Assembly (NCBI RefSeq): GCF_000876015.1
Contig: NZ_BBQM01000034.1
Location: 16,613-80,612, forward strand
From: Cupriavidus basilensis
GTDB lineage: Bacteria; Pseudomonadota; Gammaproteobacteria; Burkholderiales; Burkholderiaceae
Direction of reading: 5' to 3'
DNA: 64,000 bases
Below are positions 9,597-19,397 of this stretch, piece by piece. Each line of letters starts with the position of its first letter. Positions within the stretch are counted from its first letter, which is position 1. The notes under the pieces were generated by a model, which did no database searches, was not told the DNA's origin, and worked only from the letters and a program-made list of their open reading frames with translations. The position numbers were made by a program, and so were the translations under genes.

Positions 9597-11957
9597 TCAA
9601 TGCGCGGCCGGCGTGCCCGGGGAGGCATCGGTGGTGCCGCCCGCGCTGCCTGCATCGCTCGTACCGTTGTCGTCGCTCTTATTGTTCTCTTCGCTTGTGT
9701 CGCGCTTGTTGCCGTTGCTGCTGTCGTTGCTGCTGCTGTTACCGTTTTCGCCGTCCGTGCCGCGCAGCGCGACGATGCCGGCGGCGCGGCCGACATCGTC
9801 GCGCAGCGCGGCAAACTCCTTCTCGAAGTCCAGCGTGCGGCGCTGCGTGGACATGGCCATCAGCACGTGGCTGGCGGCGCCCTGCACATTCCCGCCACCA
9901 TCGGTGCTATCGGCGCCATCGGCGCCATCGCCCGCCGGGTCCTTGACCCACAGCCAGACGCGGCGCTCGCGGATGTAGAACATGGAAAACACGCCCAGCA
10001 CCAGCAGCAGACAGCCAAGATACACGATGTTCTTTCCAGGCGCACGAGTCATCTGGAACACGCTGGCCTTGACCTCGGTGAAGTCATCCAGTTGCAGGAA
10101 AACCGGCGCCGTGTAGAAAAAACTGTCGGACAGCGCGTTGACGGCCTGCTGGATGAAAGCGCCGCTCTGCGCACTATTCGGCACCACCGGCAGGTTGTCG
10201 CGCGCGCGCGCCAGTTGCCACAGTTCCCACATCGAGCCGTTGAGGATCTTCAGCAGGACGTCGGCCGCCTTCTGCTGCTCGGCCTGCGGCACCGATTTCT
10301 CGAGGAACGCGGCGATCGCGGTGAAGCCGCCCGGCGGCGCCTGCGGGCTGCTGCGCGTGGCGCCGGCGAACAGGTCGAGCGCGCGCAGCGCGCTTTCGGC
10401 AAGCTGGCCGCGCAGGATCTCGCGCTCGGCGCCGGGCATCGACACCAGCGCGAAGCGGCGCGCCGCCTCGCCGCGCAGCGCGCGGTCCTGCAGCGCGGCG
10501 CGCAGGCGCATCCAGTCCGCCACGCTGTTCTGCTCGTCGGCGGGAATGCGCAGGTAGCGGAACGGCTCGCTGGGCGAATCGCGCATGCCGGCCAGGAACA
10601 CGGTCTGGCCGTCGAGCTGCACCGGCACCATGTAGTTGTTGAATTCGCGCGCCTGGCCGTTGCGGTCGCGCAGCTTGTACTGCACCGACGGGCCCACGTT
10701 GCGCAGTTCCTTGGCGCGGTCCGGGTTGACCGCCGAGCCGAGGTGCGACTCGAGCTTCTCGTTGAACGACTTGTGCGCCACGCCGCGCGCGTCGGGCTTG
10801 CCGGAGGCGTCGGTGACGTTCTCGATGTTCATCGGGCGGAAATCGCTGAACTCCACCGTCAGGCCGTCGGCGTCGGCGGCGCTGCCGGTGCCGGCCAGCG
10901 GCGTGTTGGCGCCCACCGTGCCGGCGAAGGCGAAGGTCTTGCCGCTGCCGCCCTGCATCGGGTAGCCGACGAATTTCAGCCGGGAGCCGCCGTCCTCGAA
11001 GCTCGACTGGTAGATCGCCACGCCGTCCACCACCAGCGGCTCGTTGACCTTGACGGTGGCCTCGGTGCGGCGGCCGGTGGCGCGGTCGGTGATGATCACG
11101 TCGGAGGCGAACAGCTTGGGCATGCCGGTCGAGTAGTGCTCGACGGTGAACTTCTTGAGCGTGATGGTAAACGGCAGGTCCTGCACCAGCGCGCCGTCGG
11201 CGATGTTGAGGATGGCGGTGGACACGGTCGCGCCTTCCGGCACGAAGGCGTTGCCGCGGAAGCCCGGATTGCCCGCCGACAGGCGGTGCTGCGGCGGAAT
11301 GTCGGTGATCACGGCGTTGCCGCTGATCGGCGTCTTGCCGCCGAACCACATCTGCGCGCGGATCAGCATGTCGCCGTCGAGCAGGCCGCCGATGCAGATC
11401 ACCACGATGGCGGTGTGCGCGAGGATGTAGCCGAGCTTGTTGGCCGAGCCGGCCTTGGCCGCCAGCAGCGTGGCGCCCTCGTGCGGCACCGCCTTGACGC
11501 GGTAGCCGCGGTTGGACAGCAGCGCGGCGAGGCGCGCCACCGCGTCGGCGCGCGGCCGGCCGGCGTCGAACTCGGCGCGGTGGTGGAAGGCACGCAGGCT
11601 GCGCTCGCGCACGTGGTCCTTCCACGAGCGCATGTCGGTGATCATGCGGGGCGCGTTGCGCGTCAGGCACAGCGAGGTGGAGACCACCAGGAAGGCCAGG
11701 ATCAGCAGGAACCACCAGGAGCCGTAGACCTTCTGCAGCGACAGCGTGTGGAACAGGTCGGCCCAGAACGGCCCGAACTGGTTGACGTAGTTGGGGTACG
11801 GCTCGTTCTGCTTGAGGACCGTGCCGATCACGCTGGCGATGGCGATCACGGTCAGCAGCGTGATGGCGAAACGCATCGAGGACAGCAGCTCCACCGTGTC
11901 GCGCAGCAGGCGGTGGGAGGTCTTCAGGTGCAGTCCTGACGTGGAAGCGGTCGACAT
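9597..11957 (-). CDS. resB: Cytochrome c biogenesis protein ResB (System II)
   Basis: Inner-membrane partner of CcsB that keeps apocytochrome cysteines reduced and forms the System II synthase. The 786 aa contain three N-terminal membrane helices (SSMRFAITLLTVIAIASVIG; the WWFLLILAFLVVST segment; LGYILAHTAIVVICIGGLLDG), a large periplasmic domain, and a last helix near residues 640-660 (NIVYLGCLLLVLGVFSMFYI). The final 50 or so residues are an Asn/Ser/Asp/Gly-rich tail encoded by visibly lower-GC DNA. Cytochrome c4, a likely client, is encoded directly upstream on the same strand. Confidence 0.93.
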   Translation of the reverse strand: MSTASTSGLHLKTSHRLLRDTVELLSSMRFAITLLTVIAIASVIGTVLKQNEPYPNYVNQFGPFWADLFHTLSLQKVYGSWWFLLILAFLVVSTSLCLTRNAPRMITDMRSWKDHVRERSLRAFHHRAEFDAGRPRADAVARLAALLSNRGYRVKAVPHEGATLLAAKAGSANKLGYILAHTAIVVICIGGLLDGDMLIRAQMWFGGKTPISGNAVITDIPPQHRLSAGNPGFRGNAFVPEGATVSTAILNIADGALVQDLPFTITLKKFTVEHYSTGMPKLFASDVIITDRATGRRTEATVKVNEPLVVDGVAIYQSSFEDGGSRLKFVGYPMQGGSGKTFAFAGTVGANTPLAGTGSAADADGLTVEFSDFRPMNIENVTDASGKPDARGVAHKSFNEKLESHLGSAVNPDRAKELRNVGPSVQYKLRDRNGQAREFNNYMVPVQLDGQTVFLAGMRDSPSEPFRYLRIPADEQNSVADWMRLRAALQDRALRGEAARRFALVSMPGAEREILRGQLAESALRALDLFAGATRSSPQAPPGGFTAIAAFLEKSVPQAEQQKAADVLLKILNGSMWELWQLARARDNLPVVPNSAQSGAFIQQAVNALSDSFFYTAPVFLQLDDFTEVKASVFQMTRAPGKNIVYLGCLLLVLGVFSMFYIRERRVWLWVKDPAGDGADGADSTDGGGNVQGAASHVLMAMSTQRRTLDFEKEFAALRDDVGRAAGIVALRGTDGENGNSSSNDSSNGNKRDTSEENNKSDDNGTSDAGSAGGTTDASPGTPAAH

Positions 11958-11979
11958 GTGCGGTGTGGCCCGGGGCCAT

Positions 11980-12022
11980 CAAATAAAAAGAGGGTGGGCA
12001 TGCTCGCGCAGGCCACCCTCTT
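11980..12022 (-). terminator. Rho-independent terminator downstream of cytochrome c4
   Basis: On the minus strand a 10-bp stem aagagggtgg/ccaccctctt with a 15-base loop is followed by a T-rich tail (ttttattt). It separates the cytochrome gene from resB. Confidence 0.8.
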
Positions 12023-12153
12023 CGATTGCCGCCGGGCTGCTTGGTTGCGCCGGCGCGGAACGACTTTGGGAGGTGGTTTCAGGCAGAAGCCTGGCGACAG
12101 TACATCAGGCGCGGCACGCCGCGCAACGACGCCAGGGTTTCCGCCTCTACCCC

Positions 12154-12813
12154 TCAACGCACACCGGCGACGTAGTCGGCGACGGCCTTGATCTCGGCGT
12201 CCGACATCTTGGCGGCGATCGTGGTCATCACGGTGTTGTTCTTGCGGGTGCCCTGGCGGAATGCGACCAGCTGTGCCTCGGTGTACTCGGACCACTGGCC
12301 GCCGATGCGCGGGTACTGCGCGGGAATGCCGGCGCCGGTGGGGCCGTGGCAGGCCGCGCAGGCCGGCACGCCCTTGGCCGCGATGCCGCCGCGGTAGATC
12401 TTCTGGCCGGCCTCGATGGTGTCCTTGTTCTTGGCGGTGGCCGGCTTCAGCGACTGCTTGGCCAGGTAGGCGCCGACGTCCTTCATTTCCTGCTCGGACA
12501 GCGCCGCCGCGTACGGCGACATGATGGCGTTGCTGCGGGTCTTGGCCTTGAAGTCGTCGAGCTGCTTGTGGACGTATTCGGGATGCTGGGCGGCCAGCTT
12601 GGGATTGACGGCGGCGCCGCTGTTGCCGCCGTCGCCGTGGCAGCTCAGGCAGGCGGGCACATTGCGATCGGGCGCACCTTGCGTGTACAGCGTCTCGCCC
12701 TTGGCCGGATCGGCCTTCGCGGCGGGCTGCTCGGCTGCAGATGCCAGACCCGTCATGGCGGTTGCAGGCAGGCCCAGCGCCATGACAGCCAGAAGTTTCG
12801 CAATGCGGTTCAT
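12154..12813 (-). CDS. Dihaem cytochrome c4
   Basis: Periplasmic dihaem c-type cytochrome that shuttles electrons to terminal oxidases. It has 219 aa with a signal peptide ending near ASAAEQP, then two homologous domains, each with a CxxCH haem site: CLSCH and CAACH. Distal Met ligands are likely in SNAIMSPYA and NNTVMTTIA. The ATG at 12813 has AGAAGG upstream. Adjacency to resB-ccsB fits its need for haem attachment. Confidence 0.93.
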   Translation of the reverse strand: MNRIAKLLAVMALGLPATAMTGLASAAEQPAAKADPAKGETLYTQGAPDRNVPACLSCHGDGGNSGAAVNPKLAAQHPEYVHKQLDDFKAKTRSNAIMSPYAAALSEQEMKDVGAYLAKQSLKPATAKNKDTIEAGQKIYRGGIAAKGVPACAACHGPTGAGIPAQYPRIGGQWSEYTEAQLVAFRQGTRKNNTVMTTIAAKMSDAEIKAVADYVAGVR

Positions 12814-13409
12814 TCGCACACCTTCTCTGATTGTTTTGAATTCCACGGAGCATGCCGCTCAGCCTCTTGCCTGCGGTGAGGACGCGCAGGGCCGGGACTT
12901 TGACATCGGAAATTCATCACGACGGCCACCCGGCCGCCTGAACCGACAACGCCCAGACGCAACCCGGATGGCGCCGCGCCCACGCAGAACGGAATCGAAA
13001 TGGCATCGAAACGAATCGTGCGGATGCGGCGGACCGTGCGAATATCCAGGTAGCGGACTTCCGGTGCCGACTTGCCCCGCTGTGCCGGCACCGGGTTCTT
13101 GGCGCCGCCGCAACGAGGCCGGAACCGCAGGCCGCGCTACCACGATGGAACGGACACGCAAGGCTTCCCCCATGCGCAATGAAGCGTGCCAAGGATGTCA
13201 CGCGTCACGCAATCGGGAGGCCGTTAACCGCGTTATTGTACAATAAATCGTGTGCCGGATAGAGGATGTGCGCGCTGCGACGCGGCCCGACGCCACCCCC
13301 GGCCAACCCGGTGGCCCAAGTGCCGCCCGCCTTACTCACTTCGGCGCGACCGCGCCGGCAGCGCCAATCTCGCGCGCGCCGCCGCCGCCCCGCCTCATTG
13401 CCCACGCGC
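12814..13409. other. Intergenic region between cytochrome c4 and engB, no gene seen
   Basis: About 600 bases between divergent genes. No frame here looks coding. The one clear element is the 14-bp palindrome at 13233-13246, inside which TACAAT could serve as a -10 box for engB. Confidence 0.6.
13233..13246. promoter_or_regulatory. AT-rich 14-bp palindrome upstream of engB
   Basis: The perfect palindrome ttattgtacaataa stands out against GC-rich surroundings and contains a TACAAT -10-like box. It could be an operator overlapping the engB promoter. No convincing -35 is seen. Confidence 0.4.
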
Positions 13410-14138
13410 ATGTCCCTCCTACACCAGGCCCGCTTCTTCGTCACCGTCAACCACCTGCGCGACCTGCCCGCCACGGCGGTGCCGGAAGTGGCCTTCGCCG
13501 GCCGCTCCAACGCCGGCAAATCGACCGCCATCAACGTGCTGTGCAACCAGAAGCGGCTGGCCTTCTCCTCGCGCACGCCGGGCCGCACCCAGCACATCAA
13601 CTATTTCGCGGTGGCGCCGGTCAAGGCGCCGGACCCGCTGGCCTTCCTGGTCGACCTGCCCGGCTACGGCTACGCGCAGGTCTCGGGCTCGGCCAAGTTC
13701 CACTGGCAGGGGTTGCTCAGCGACTACGTGCAGACCCGCACGCAGCTCGCCGGCCTGGTGCTGATGATGGACGCGCGCCGCCCGTTTACCGACCTCGATT
13801 GCCAGATGGTGGAGTGGTTCCTGCCGACCGGCCGGCCCATCCACGTGCTGCTGACCAAGGCCGACAAGCTGACCAACAGCGAGAACGCCCTGGCCCTGCG
13901 CGAGACGCGCAAGATCCTGGCCGGCTACGCCGGGCAGCTCGACACGCCGGTGGCGCTGACGGCGCAGTTGTTCTCCAGCCTCAAGCGGCGCGGCATCGAG
14001 GAAGCGCAGCGCGTGGTGGCCGGCTGGATGGGACTGCCCGAGGCGCAGCCGGCGGCGGCGCCGGGAACGGAACCGGAGACCGGGCCGGGAACCGAACCGG
14101 CACCGGCCGAAGGCGCGCCGGACCCGGCCGCGGAATAG
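13410..14138 (+). CDS. engB: EngB/YihA ribosome biogenesis GTP-binding protein
   Basis: Essential TrmE-Era-family GTPase acting in large ribosomal subunit assembly in the cytoplasm. It has 242 aa. Visible motifs are G1 GRSNAGKST (about residues 33-41), the GRTQHINYF switch, G3 DLPGYG and G4 TKADK. The ATG at 13410 begins MSLLHQARFF, where homology starts; upstream frame is compositionally non-coding. The C-terminus carries a low-complexity Pro/Gly/Thr/Glu tail with a near-repeat of GTEP. Confidence 0.95.
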   Translation: MSLLHQARFFVTVNHLRDLPATAVPEVAFAGRSNAGKSTAINVLCNQKRLAFSSRTPGRTQHINYFAVAPVKAPDPLAFLVDLPGYGYAQVSGSAKFHWQGLLSDYVQTRTQLAGLVLMMDARRPFTDLDCQMVEWFLPTGRPIHVLLTKADKLTNSENALALRETRKILAGYAGQLDTPVALTAQLFSSLKRRGIEEAQRVVAGWMGLPEAQPAAAPGTEPETGPGTEPAPAEGAPDPAAE

Positions 14139-14175
14139 CCACGGAATACCCGCCGCCGCGTACCCGGCGCTGCGC

Positions 14176-14292
14176 AAAAAAAACCCCGTTGCAAGCAACG
14201 GGGGCGAACTTTCCCGCCGGTTGAGGGCGGGTACCCGCTCAGGGAGGAGTAGCGGGGGACGCTGCATCGCGCAAGCGCAACACAGGGTGTCC
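14176..14292 (-). ncRNA. Probable trans-acting small RNA with anti-Shine-Dalgarno loop
   Basis: A minus-strand transcript is inferred between two plus-strand genes. A TATCAT box lies at 14299-14304. Downstream come SL1 (CCCGCT/AGCGGG stem, loop ACTCCTCCCTG, 14234-14256), SL2 (CCCGCC/GGCGGG, 14213-14231) and a strong terminator (8-bp ccccgttg/caacgggg stem, then eight T, 14176-14203). The SL1 loop holds CTCCTCCC, complementary to ribosome-binding sites. The terminator faces opposite to both flanking genes, so it needs its own minus-strand transcript. It may belong to the Rfam betaproteobacterial toxic small RNA family; I cannot check. The -35 box is weak and the 5' end is approximate. Confidence 0.65.
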
Positions 14293-14466
14293 GCGAGTAT
14301 GATAGCGGGCACGATCAAAAGTTTAGTTTTTCTTGCCCGGCAGCCTGCCCGATCACGCGCGCGCCACATCGCGGCTGGCGGCGGCCATGTCCAGCCTCTG
14401 CGCCATCTCCGCCCATCTCCTGCCGACCGGTCCCGATTTTTTCTCCCGACTCCCTCACCTCAAGCC

Positions 14467-15459
<993 letters not shown>

Positions 15460-15469
15460 ACCGGCACGG

Positions 15470-16759
15470 ATGCAACTGCTAGGCTTCTCCGCCAGCCAGG
15501 TCCACCAGCTCGCCTCGCTCGACGAGGCGCGCGACTTCCTCGCCGGCAACGCGGCGGCGCGCTTCGTGTGGGTCGACACGCCGATCGAGGAAGTCGGCGC
15601 GGCGCCGGCCGCGTGGCGCGACAGCGTGCAGGTGCTGACCGGCGCGCCGGTGCTGGACCTGCATCTGCTCGACGCCACCAACCCGTCGCATCCGTCGTAT
15701 TTCGACACGACCCATGCCTACGACATGGTGGTCTTCCGCAAGCTCACCTTCGAGACCAGCCGGCTGATCGCCGAGGCCGGCGGCGAGCCGGCGCCGGCGA
15801 ACGCGGCGGCACCGGCCATGCCGAATGCACCGACGCCACCGGTAGGGCCGGCGGCCAACGCGGCGACAACGCTCGCCACCACGGCCGCCCGGCCGGCCGC
15901 GGCCAAGCCGCGCCGCTACCCGCCGGGCTTCCTGCCAGCACTCGCGCGCATCGACACCCAGCCGGTCACCTGCTTCGTGTTCGACAACGTGCTGCTGACG
16001 GTGCGGCCGGCGCAGTCGCGCACGCTCGACCAGGTGCGCCAGCGGCTGCTCGAGCTATGCCGCGAGCCGCGCCCGCAGCCGGCCGGCAAGGCGCGCGCCA
16101 ACGGGCAGGCCGCGCTGGTGCACGGCATCCGCCCGCCGACGCGCCCCGAGGACCTGATGCTGCGGCTGCTCAACGCGATGGTGGACCGCTACCTGGAGCT
16201 GCGCGCGCCGCTCACGCGCCAGCTCGACCGCTGGCAGCGCGCGCTGCTCAGCACGCGCCGCAGTTTCTCCAGCTGGGAAGGACTGCTCGACGCGCGCATC
16301 GAGCTGCGCCGGCTCGAGCATCTGTGCGAGGAGCAGCACGACGCGCTGCAGGAATTCCGCGACAGCCTGCTCGACAACAGCTACAGCATCGAAAGCGAGG
16401 GACAGTCCGGCCCGGCCGGCCGCGACGATGCGCTGCTGGTGCGCATCAACGACGTGATGGAGCACATCTCGCGCGTGCTCGCGCACGCGCGCCGGCTCGA
16501 GGACTCGATCGAATCCGCGGTGCAGATCCATTTCTCGGCGGTGGCGCACCGCACCAACCGCACCATGCGCACGCTGACGCTGATCACCGCGCTGTTCATG
16601 CCGCTGACCCTGATCACCGGCATCTTCGGCATGAACTTCGAGCGCATGCCGTGGCTGCGCGAGCCGCAGGGCTTCTGGTGGTCGCTGGGGCTGATGGGCG
16701 CGGTGGTGGTGGTGCTGGGCGTGGTGTGGGCGCTGGGGCGGCGGCTGGAGCAGAACTGA
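15470..16759 (+). CDS. CorA-family divalent cation transporter
   Basis: Inner-membrane channel for Mg2+, or related divalent ions if ZntB-like. It has 429 aa with a cytoplasmic alpha/beta domain, a long helical stalk (residues about 230-360) and two C-terminal membrane helices. The first helix ends in the signature GMNF and is followed by ERMPWL. A ~50-residue Ala/Pro-rich segment (near residues 95-150) interrupts the cytoplasmic domain. It starts ten bases after hemB, so the two are probably co-transcribed. Confidence 0.88.
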   Translation: MQLLGFSASQVHQLASLDEARDFLAGNAAARFVWVDTPIEEVGAAPAAWRDSVQVLTGAPVLDLHLLDATNPSHPSYFDTTHAYDMVVFRKLTFETSRLIAEAGGEPAPANAAAPAMPNAPTPPVGPAANAATTLATTAARPAAAKPRRYPPGFLPALARIDTQPVTCFVFDNVLLTVRPAQSRTLDQVRQRLLELCREPRPQPAGKARANGQAALVHGIRPPTRPEDLMLRLLNAMVDRYLELRAPLTRQLDRWQRALLSTRRSFSSWEGLLDARIELRRLEHLCEEQHDALQEFRDSLLDNSYSIESEGQSGPAGRDDALLVRINDVMEHISRVLAHARRLEDSIESAVQIHFSAVAHRTNRTMRTLTLITALFMPLTLITGIFGMNFERMPWLREPQGFWWSLGLMGAVVVVLGVVWALGRRLEQN

Positions 16760-16798
16760 ACCGCTCCCGGCCCGTACCGGATCCGGATCCGCGCCGGC

Positions 16799-18787
16799 TC
16801 AGGCGCTGGCGTTGGCGCCGAACGCGCGCGACAGGCTGTCGAGAAAGCGCGCGGCCGGCTGGTAGCCGATCACGCGCACCGGCCGCTCGCGCCCGTCGGC
16901 GCCGTACAGGATGATGCCGGGCGGGCCAAACAGGCCGAAACGCTTGAGCAGCGCGCGGTCGTCGGCATTGTTGCGGGTGACGTCGGCCTGCAGCATCACC
17001 ACGCCGGACAGGCGCGCGCGCACGCGCTCGTCGCTGAACGTGAAGCGCTCCATCTCCTTGCAGCTCACGCACCAGTCCGCGTAGAAATCCAGCAGCACCG
17101 GCTGGCCGGCAGCGGCGGCCCGCGCCACGCGCGCGTCGAGTTCGGCCAGCGAGCGCACGCGCTCGAAGCGCACCTCGGGCAGCCGGCCGGCGGTGGCCTC
17201 CGGAACCGCCCGCAGCGCCGCCAGGTGCGCCAGCGGCTGCAGCGGATCGCGGCCGCCCGAGGCCAGCCCCAGCAGCAGGATGGCGGCGGCCAGCGCGGCC
17301 AGCAGGCCAAGGCCCTTGCCCACGCGGGCCAGCCCGTGCGGATCCGGGCCGAGCGCGTCGAAGGCGCTCAGGAACACCGCGCCCACCAGCAGCAGCGCGG
17401 CCCAGCCCGTCATCAGGGCCCAGGCCGGCAGCACCGGGCTGACCATCCATAGCGCCACGCCCAGCAGCAGGAAACCGAAGAAGCGCTTGGTCATCTCCAT
17501 CCAGCGGCCGGCGCGCGGCAGCAGGTTGCCCGCGCCCACGCCCACCAGCACCAGCGGCACGCCCATACCGAGCGCCATCGCGAACAGCGCGCCACCGCCG
17601 GTGACGGCGTCGCCGGTGCGCGCGATATAGGCCAGCGCGCCCGCCAGCGGCGCCGTCACGCAGGGGCCGACGATCAGCGCGGAGATCGCGCCCATGACCG
17701 CGGCGCCCACCAGTTGCCCGCCCTGGCGGCGATTGGACGATTCGGTCAGGCGGGCCTGCCAGTGCTGCGGCAACTGCAGCTCGTACAGGCCGAACATGGA
17801 GAGCGACAGGGCCACCATCAGCGCGGCGAACAGCGCCAGCACCCAGGGCGCCTGCAACGCCGCCGACAGGCCTTCGCCAAGCAGGCCGGCGGCCACGCCG
17901 ACGCCGGTGTAGACCACCGCCATGCCGAGCACGTAGGACAGCGACACCAGCAGCGCGCGGCCGCGCGTGACGTGCTCGCCCACCACGATGGAAGACAGGA
18001 TGGGCACCATCGGCAGCACGCACGGCGTGAAGGTCAACAGCAGGCCGAGGCCGAAGAACAGCGCGGCGACCAGGCCGAGGTTGCGGCTGGCCAGCGCGCC
18101 GGCGATGCGGTCGTTCTCATCCACCGCGGCCGCCAGGCGCGCGGCGGGAGCCGGAGCGGCCGGCGCGGCGCCGGCACTGTCGGCACTGTCGACGCCACCC
18201 GCGCCTTCCGCCTGCGCGGCGGCGCCCGCGGGGCTGGACTCGGGCCTGGCGCGCTTGCCGAACAGGCCGTCCAGCATGCCGCCGCCGACCTTGAAGACGT
18301 GCTCCTGCGGCGGGTAGCACAGGCCCTTGTCGGCGCAGCCCTGCGAAGTCACCGCCAGCGACCACTTGCCGTCGGCGGGCAGCGACGCGACCGGCACGCG
18401 GATGGTCACGCCACCGTGATAGGTCTCCATCTCCTTGCCGAAGGTCTCGTCGAACTTGACCTTGCCGGGCGGAAAGACCGGCGTGCCGAGCCTGACCGAG
18501 GCCGGCTGCGCGGCGAACGCGAAGCGGTCGCGGTAGAGGTAGTAGCCGTCGGCCACGTAGAAGCGGACCTCGACGGTCTGCGGGTCCAGCTGGCGCGCGG
18601 CAAAGCGGAAGGCCTGCTCGGGCGGCAGGAAATCGTCCTCGCTCGCGGCATGCGCGGTGCCGCCGAGGCAGAGGCAAAGCACGGCCAGCAGCGCCGCCGA
18701 CAGCGCTACCAGGAAACGCGCCGCGGCACTTTGCCGCACCACCGCGAACCGGTGGCCAAACGCGCCCGACGCCACTGCGAAACCCAT
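16799..18787 (-). CDS. dsbD: Thiol:disulfide interchange protein DsbD
   Basis: Inner-membrane reductase that moves electrons from cytoplasmic thioredoxin to periplasmic DsbC and cytochrome c maturation factors. It has 662 aa with a signal peptide to about residue 48. The N-terminal immunoglobulin-like domain has a Cys pair (GCADKGLCYPP). The eight-helix core has FTPCVLPM and VGPCVTAP cysteines, and the C-terminal thioredoxin-like domain has WCVSC. AAGGA precedes the ATG. It follows cutA on the same strand, an association also known in enterics. Confidence 0.95.
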   Translation of the reverse strand: MGFAVASGAFGHRFAVVRQSAAARFLVALSAALLAVLCLCLGGTAHAASEDDFLPPEQAFRFAARQLDPQTVEVRFYVADGYYLYRDRFAFAAQPASVRLGTPVFPPGKVKFDETFGKEMETYHGGVTIRVPVASLPADGKWSLAVTSQGCADKGLCYPPQEHVFKVGGGMLDGLFGKRARPESSPAGAAAQAEGAGGVDSADSAGAAPAAPAPAARLAAAVDENDRIAGALASRNLGLVAALFFGLGLLLTFTPCVLPMVPILSSIVVGEHVTRGRALLVSLSYVLGMAVVYTGVGVAAGLLGEGLSAALQAPWVLALFAALMVALSLSMFGLYELQLPQHWQARLTESSNRRQGGQLVGAAVMGAISALIVGPCVTAPLAGALAYIARTGDAVTGGGALFAMALGMGVPLVLVGVGAGNLLPRAGRWMEMTKRFFGFLLLGVALWMVSPVLPAWALMTGWAALLLVGAVFLSAFDALGPDPHGLARVGKGLGLLAALAAAILLLGLASGGRDPLQPLAHLAALRAVPEATAGRLPEVRFERVRSLAELDARVARAAAAGQPVLLDFYADWCVSCKEMERFTFSDERVRARLSGVVMLQADVTRNNADDRALLKRFGLFGPPGIILYGADGRERPVRVIGYQPAARFLDSLSRAFGANASA

Positions 18788-18853
18788 GCTCTGTCCTTGA
18801 AAATCGTTGGTTCATCCGACCGCCGCGGGCATCGCCGCCGCGGCCGGCCGTTG

Positions 18854-19270
18854 CTACGCCTGTGTGTCCCCGCCTGCGGCCGGGCGCGTTTCCGCGGCCA
18901 CCCAGGCGAGGTAGGGCGCGAAGCCCGCCGCCACGGGCAGCGCGACGATCTCCGGCACCTCGTAGGGATGGGCCTGGCGGATCGCCGCTTCCAGCGCGGC
19001 GTAGCGGTCGCGCGTGGTCTTGATCAGCAGCGGCCATTCGCTGGCGGTCTCGAGCTGGCCGCGCCACCAGTATTCCGACTCGCACGGCGCGAGCCGGTTC
19101 ACGCAGGCCGCCAGGCGCGAGGCGAGCACGGCGCGCGCCACGCGCGCGGCGGCCTCGGCATCGGGCAGCGCCGTCATCACCAGCAGCATCGTCCGGCCCG
19201 GATCGTCCGCCGCGCCCGGATCGCCCGGATCGCCGGTCCCGCCCGTTCCGCCCATCTCGCCGTCGCTCAT
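18854..19270 (-). CDS. cutA: CutA divalent-ion tolerance protein
   Basis: A 138-aa small trimeric cytoplasmic protein of the CutA1 family, linked to copper tolerance although its biochemical role is unsettled. Family core: RLAACVNRL...SEYWWRGQLETASEWPLLIKTTRDRY...HPYEVPEIVALPV. The ATG at 19270 gives MSDGEMGG; the first ~25 residues are a Gly/Asp/Pro low-complexity extension with GDPGDPG. dsbD follows 66 bases downstream. Confidence 0.92.
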   Translation of the reverse strand: MSDGEMGGTGGTGDPGDPGAADDPGRTMLLVMTALPDAEAAARVARAVLASRLAACVNRLAPCESEYWWRGQLETASEWPLLIKTTRDRYAALEAAIRQAHPYEVPEIVALPVAAGFAPYLAWVAAETRPAAGGDTQA

Positions 19271-19301
19271 CGCTCGTCTCTCACTCGCCACGCGGCTCCG
19301 C

Positions 19302-19332
19302 AAAACAAAAGAGCCAGGCATCAGCCTGGCTC
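19302..19332 (-). terminator. Rho-independent terminator of the alpha operon after rplQ
   Basis: On the minus strand a 9-bp stem gagccaggc/gcctggctc with a four-base loop is followed by ttttgtttt. It lies 65 bases after the rplQ stop and ends the long ribosomal run. Confidence 0.88.
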
Positions 19333-19397
19333 GATTGTAAGCGGTGTCCGCGCCTGCCGCCGGGACCGATGGTCGCGGCGGCGGGACGGCATCGACC

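Noticed and set aside
9579..11939. A plus-strand frame of 786 codons opposite resB
   Set aside because: Composition is the usual Arg/His/Ala-rich antisense pattern; ResB on the minus strand is well supported.
14221..14260. The plus-strand gggaggag motif before hemB as a ribosome-binding site for a small gene
   Set aside because: No start codon follows at suitable distance on the plus strand; the motif is better explained as the complement of the small-RNA loop.
16776..16789. Palindrome cggatccggatccg between corA-type gene and dsbD
   Set aside because: Short, GC-rich, no T-run, between convergent stops; likely chance.
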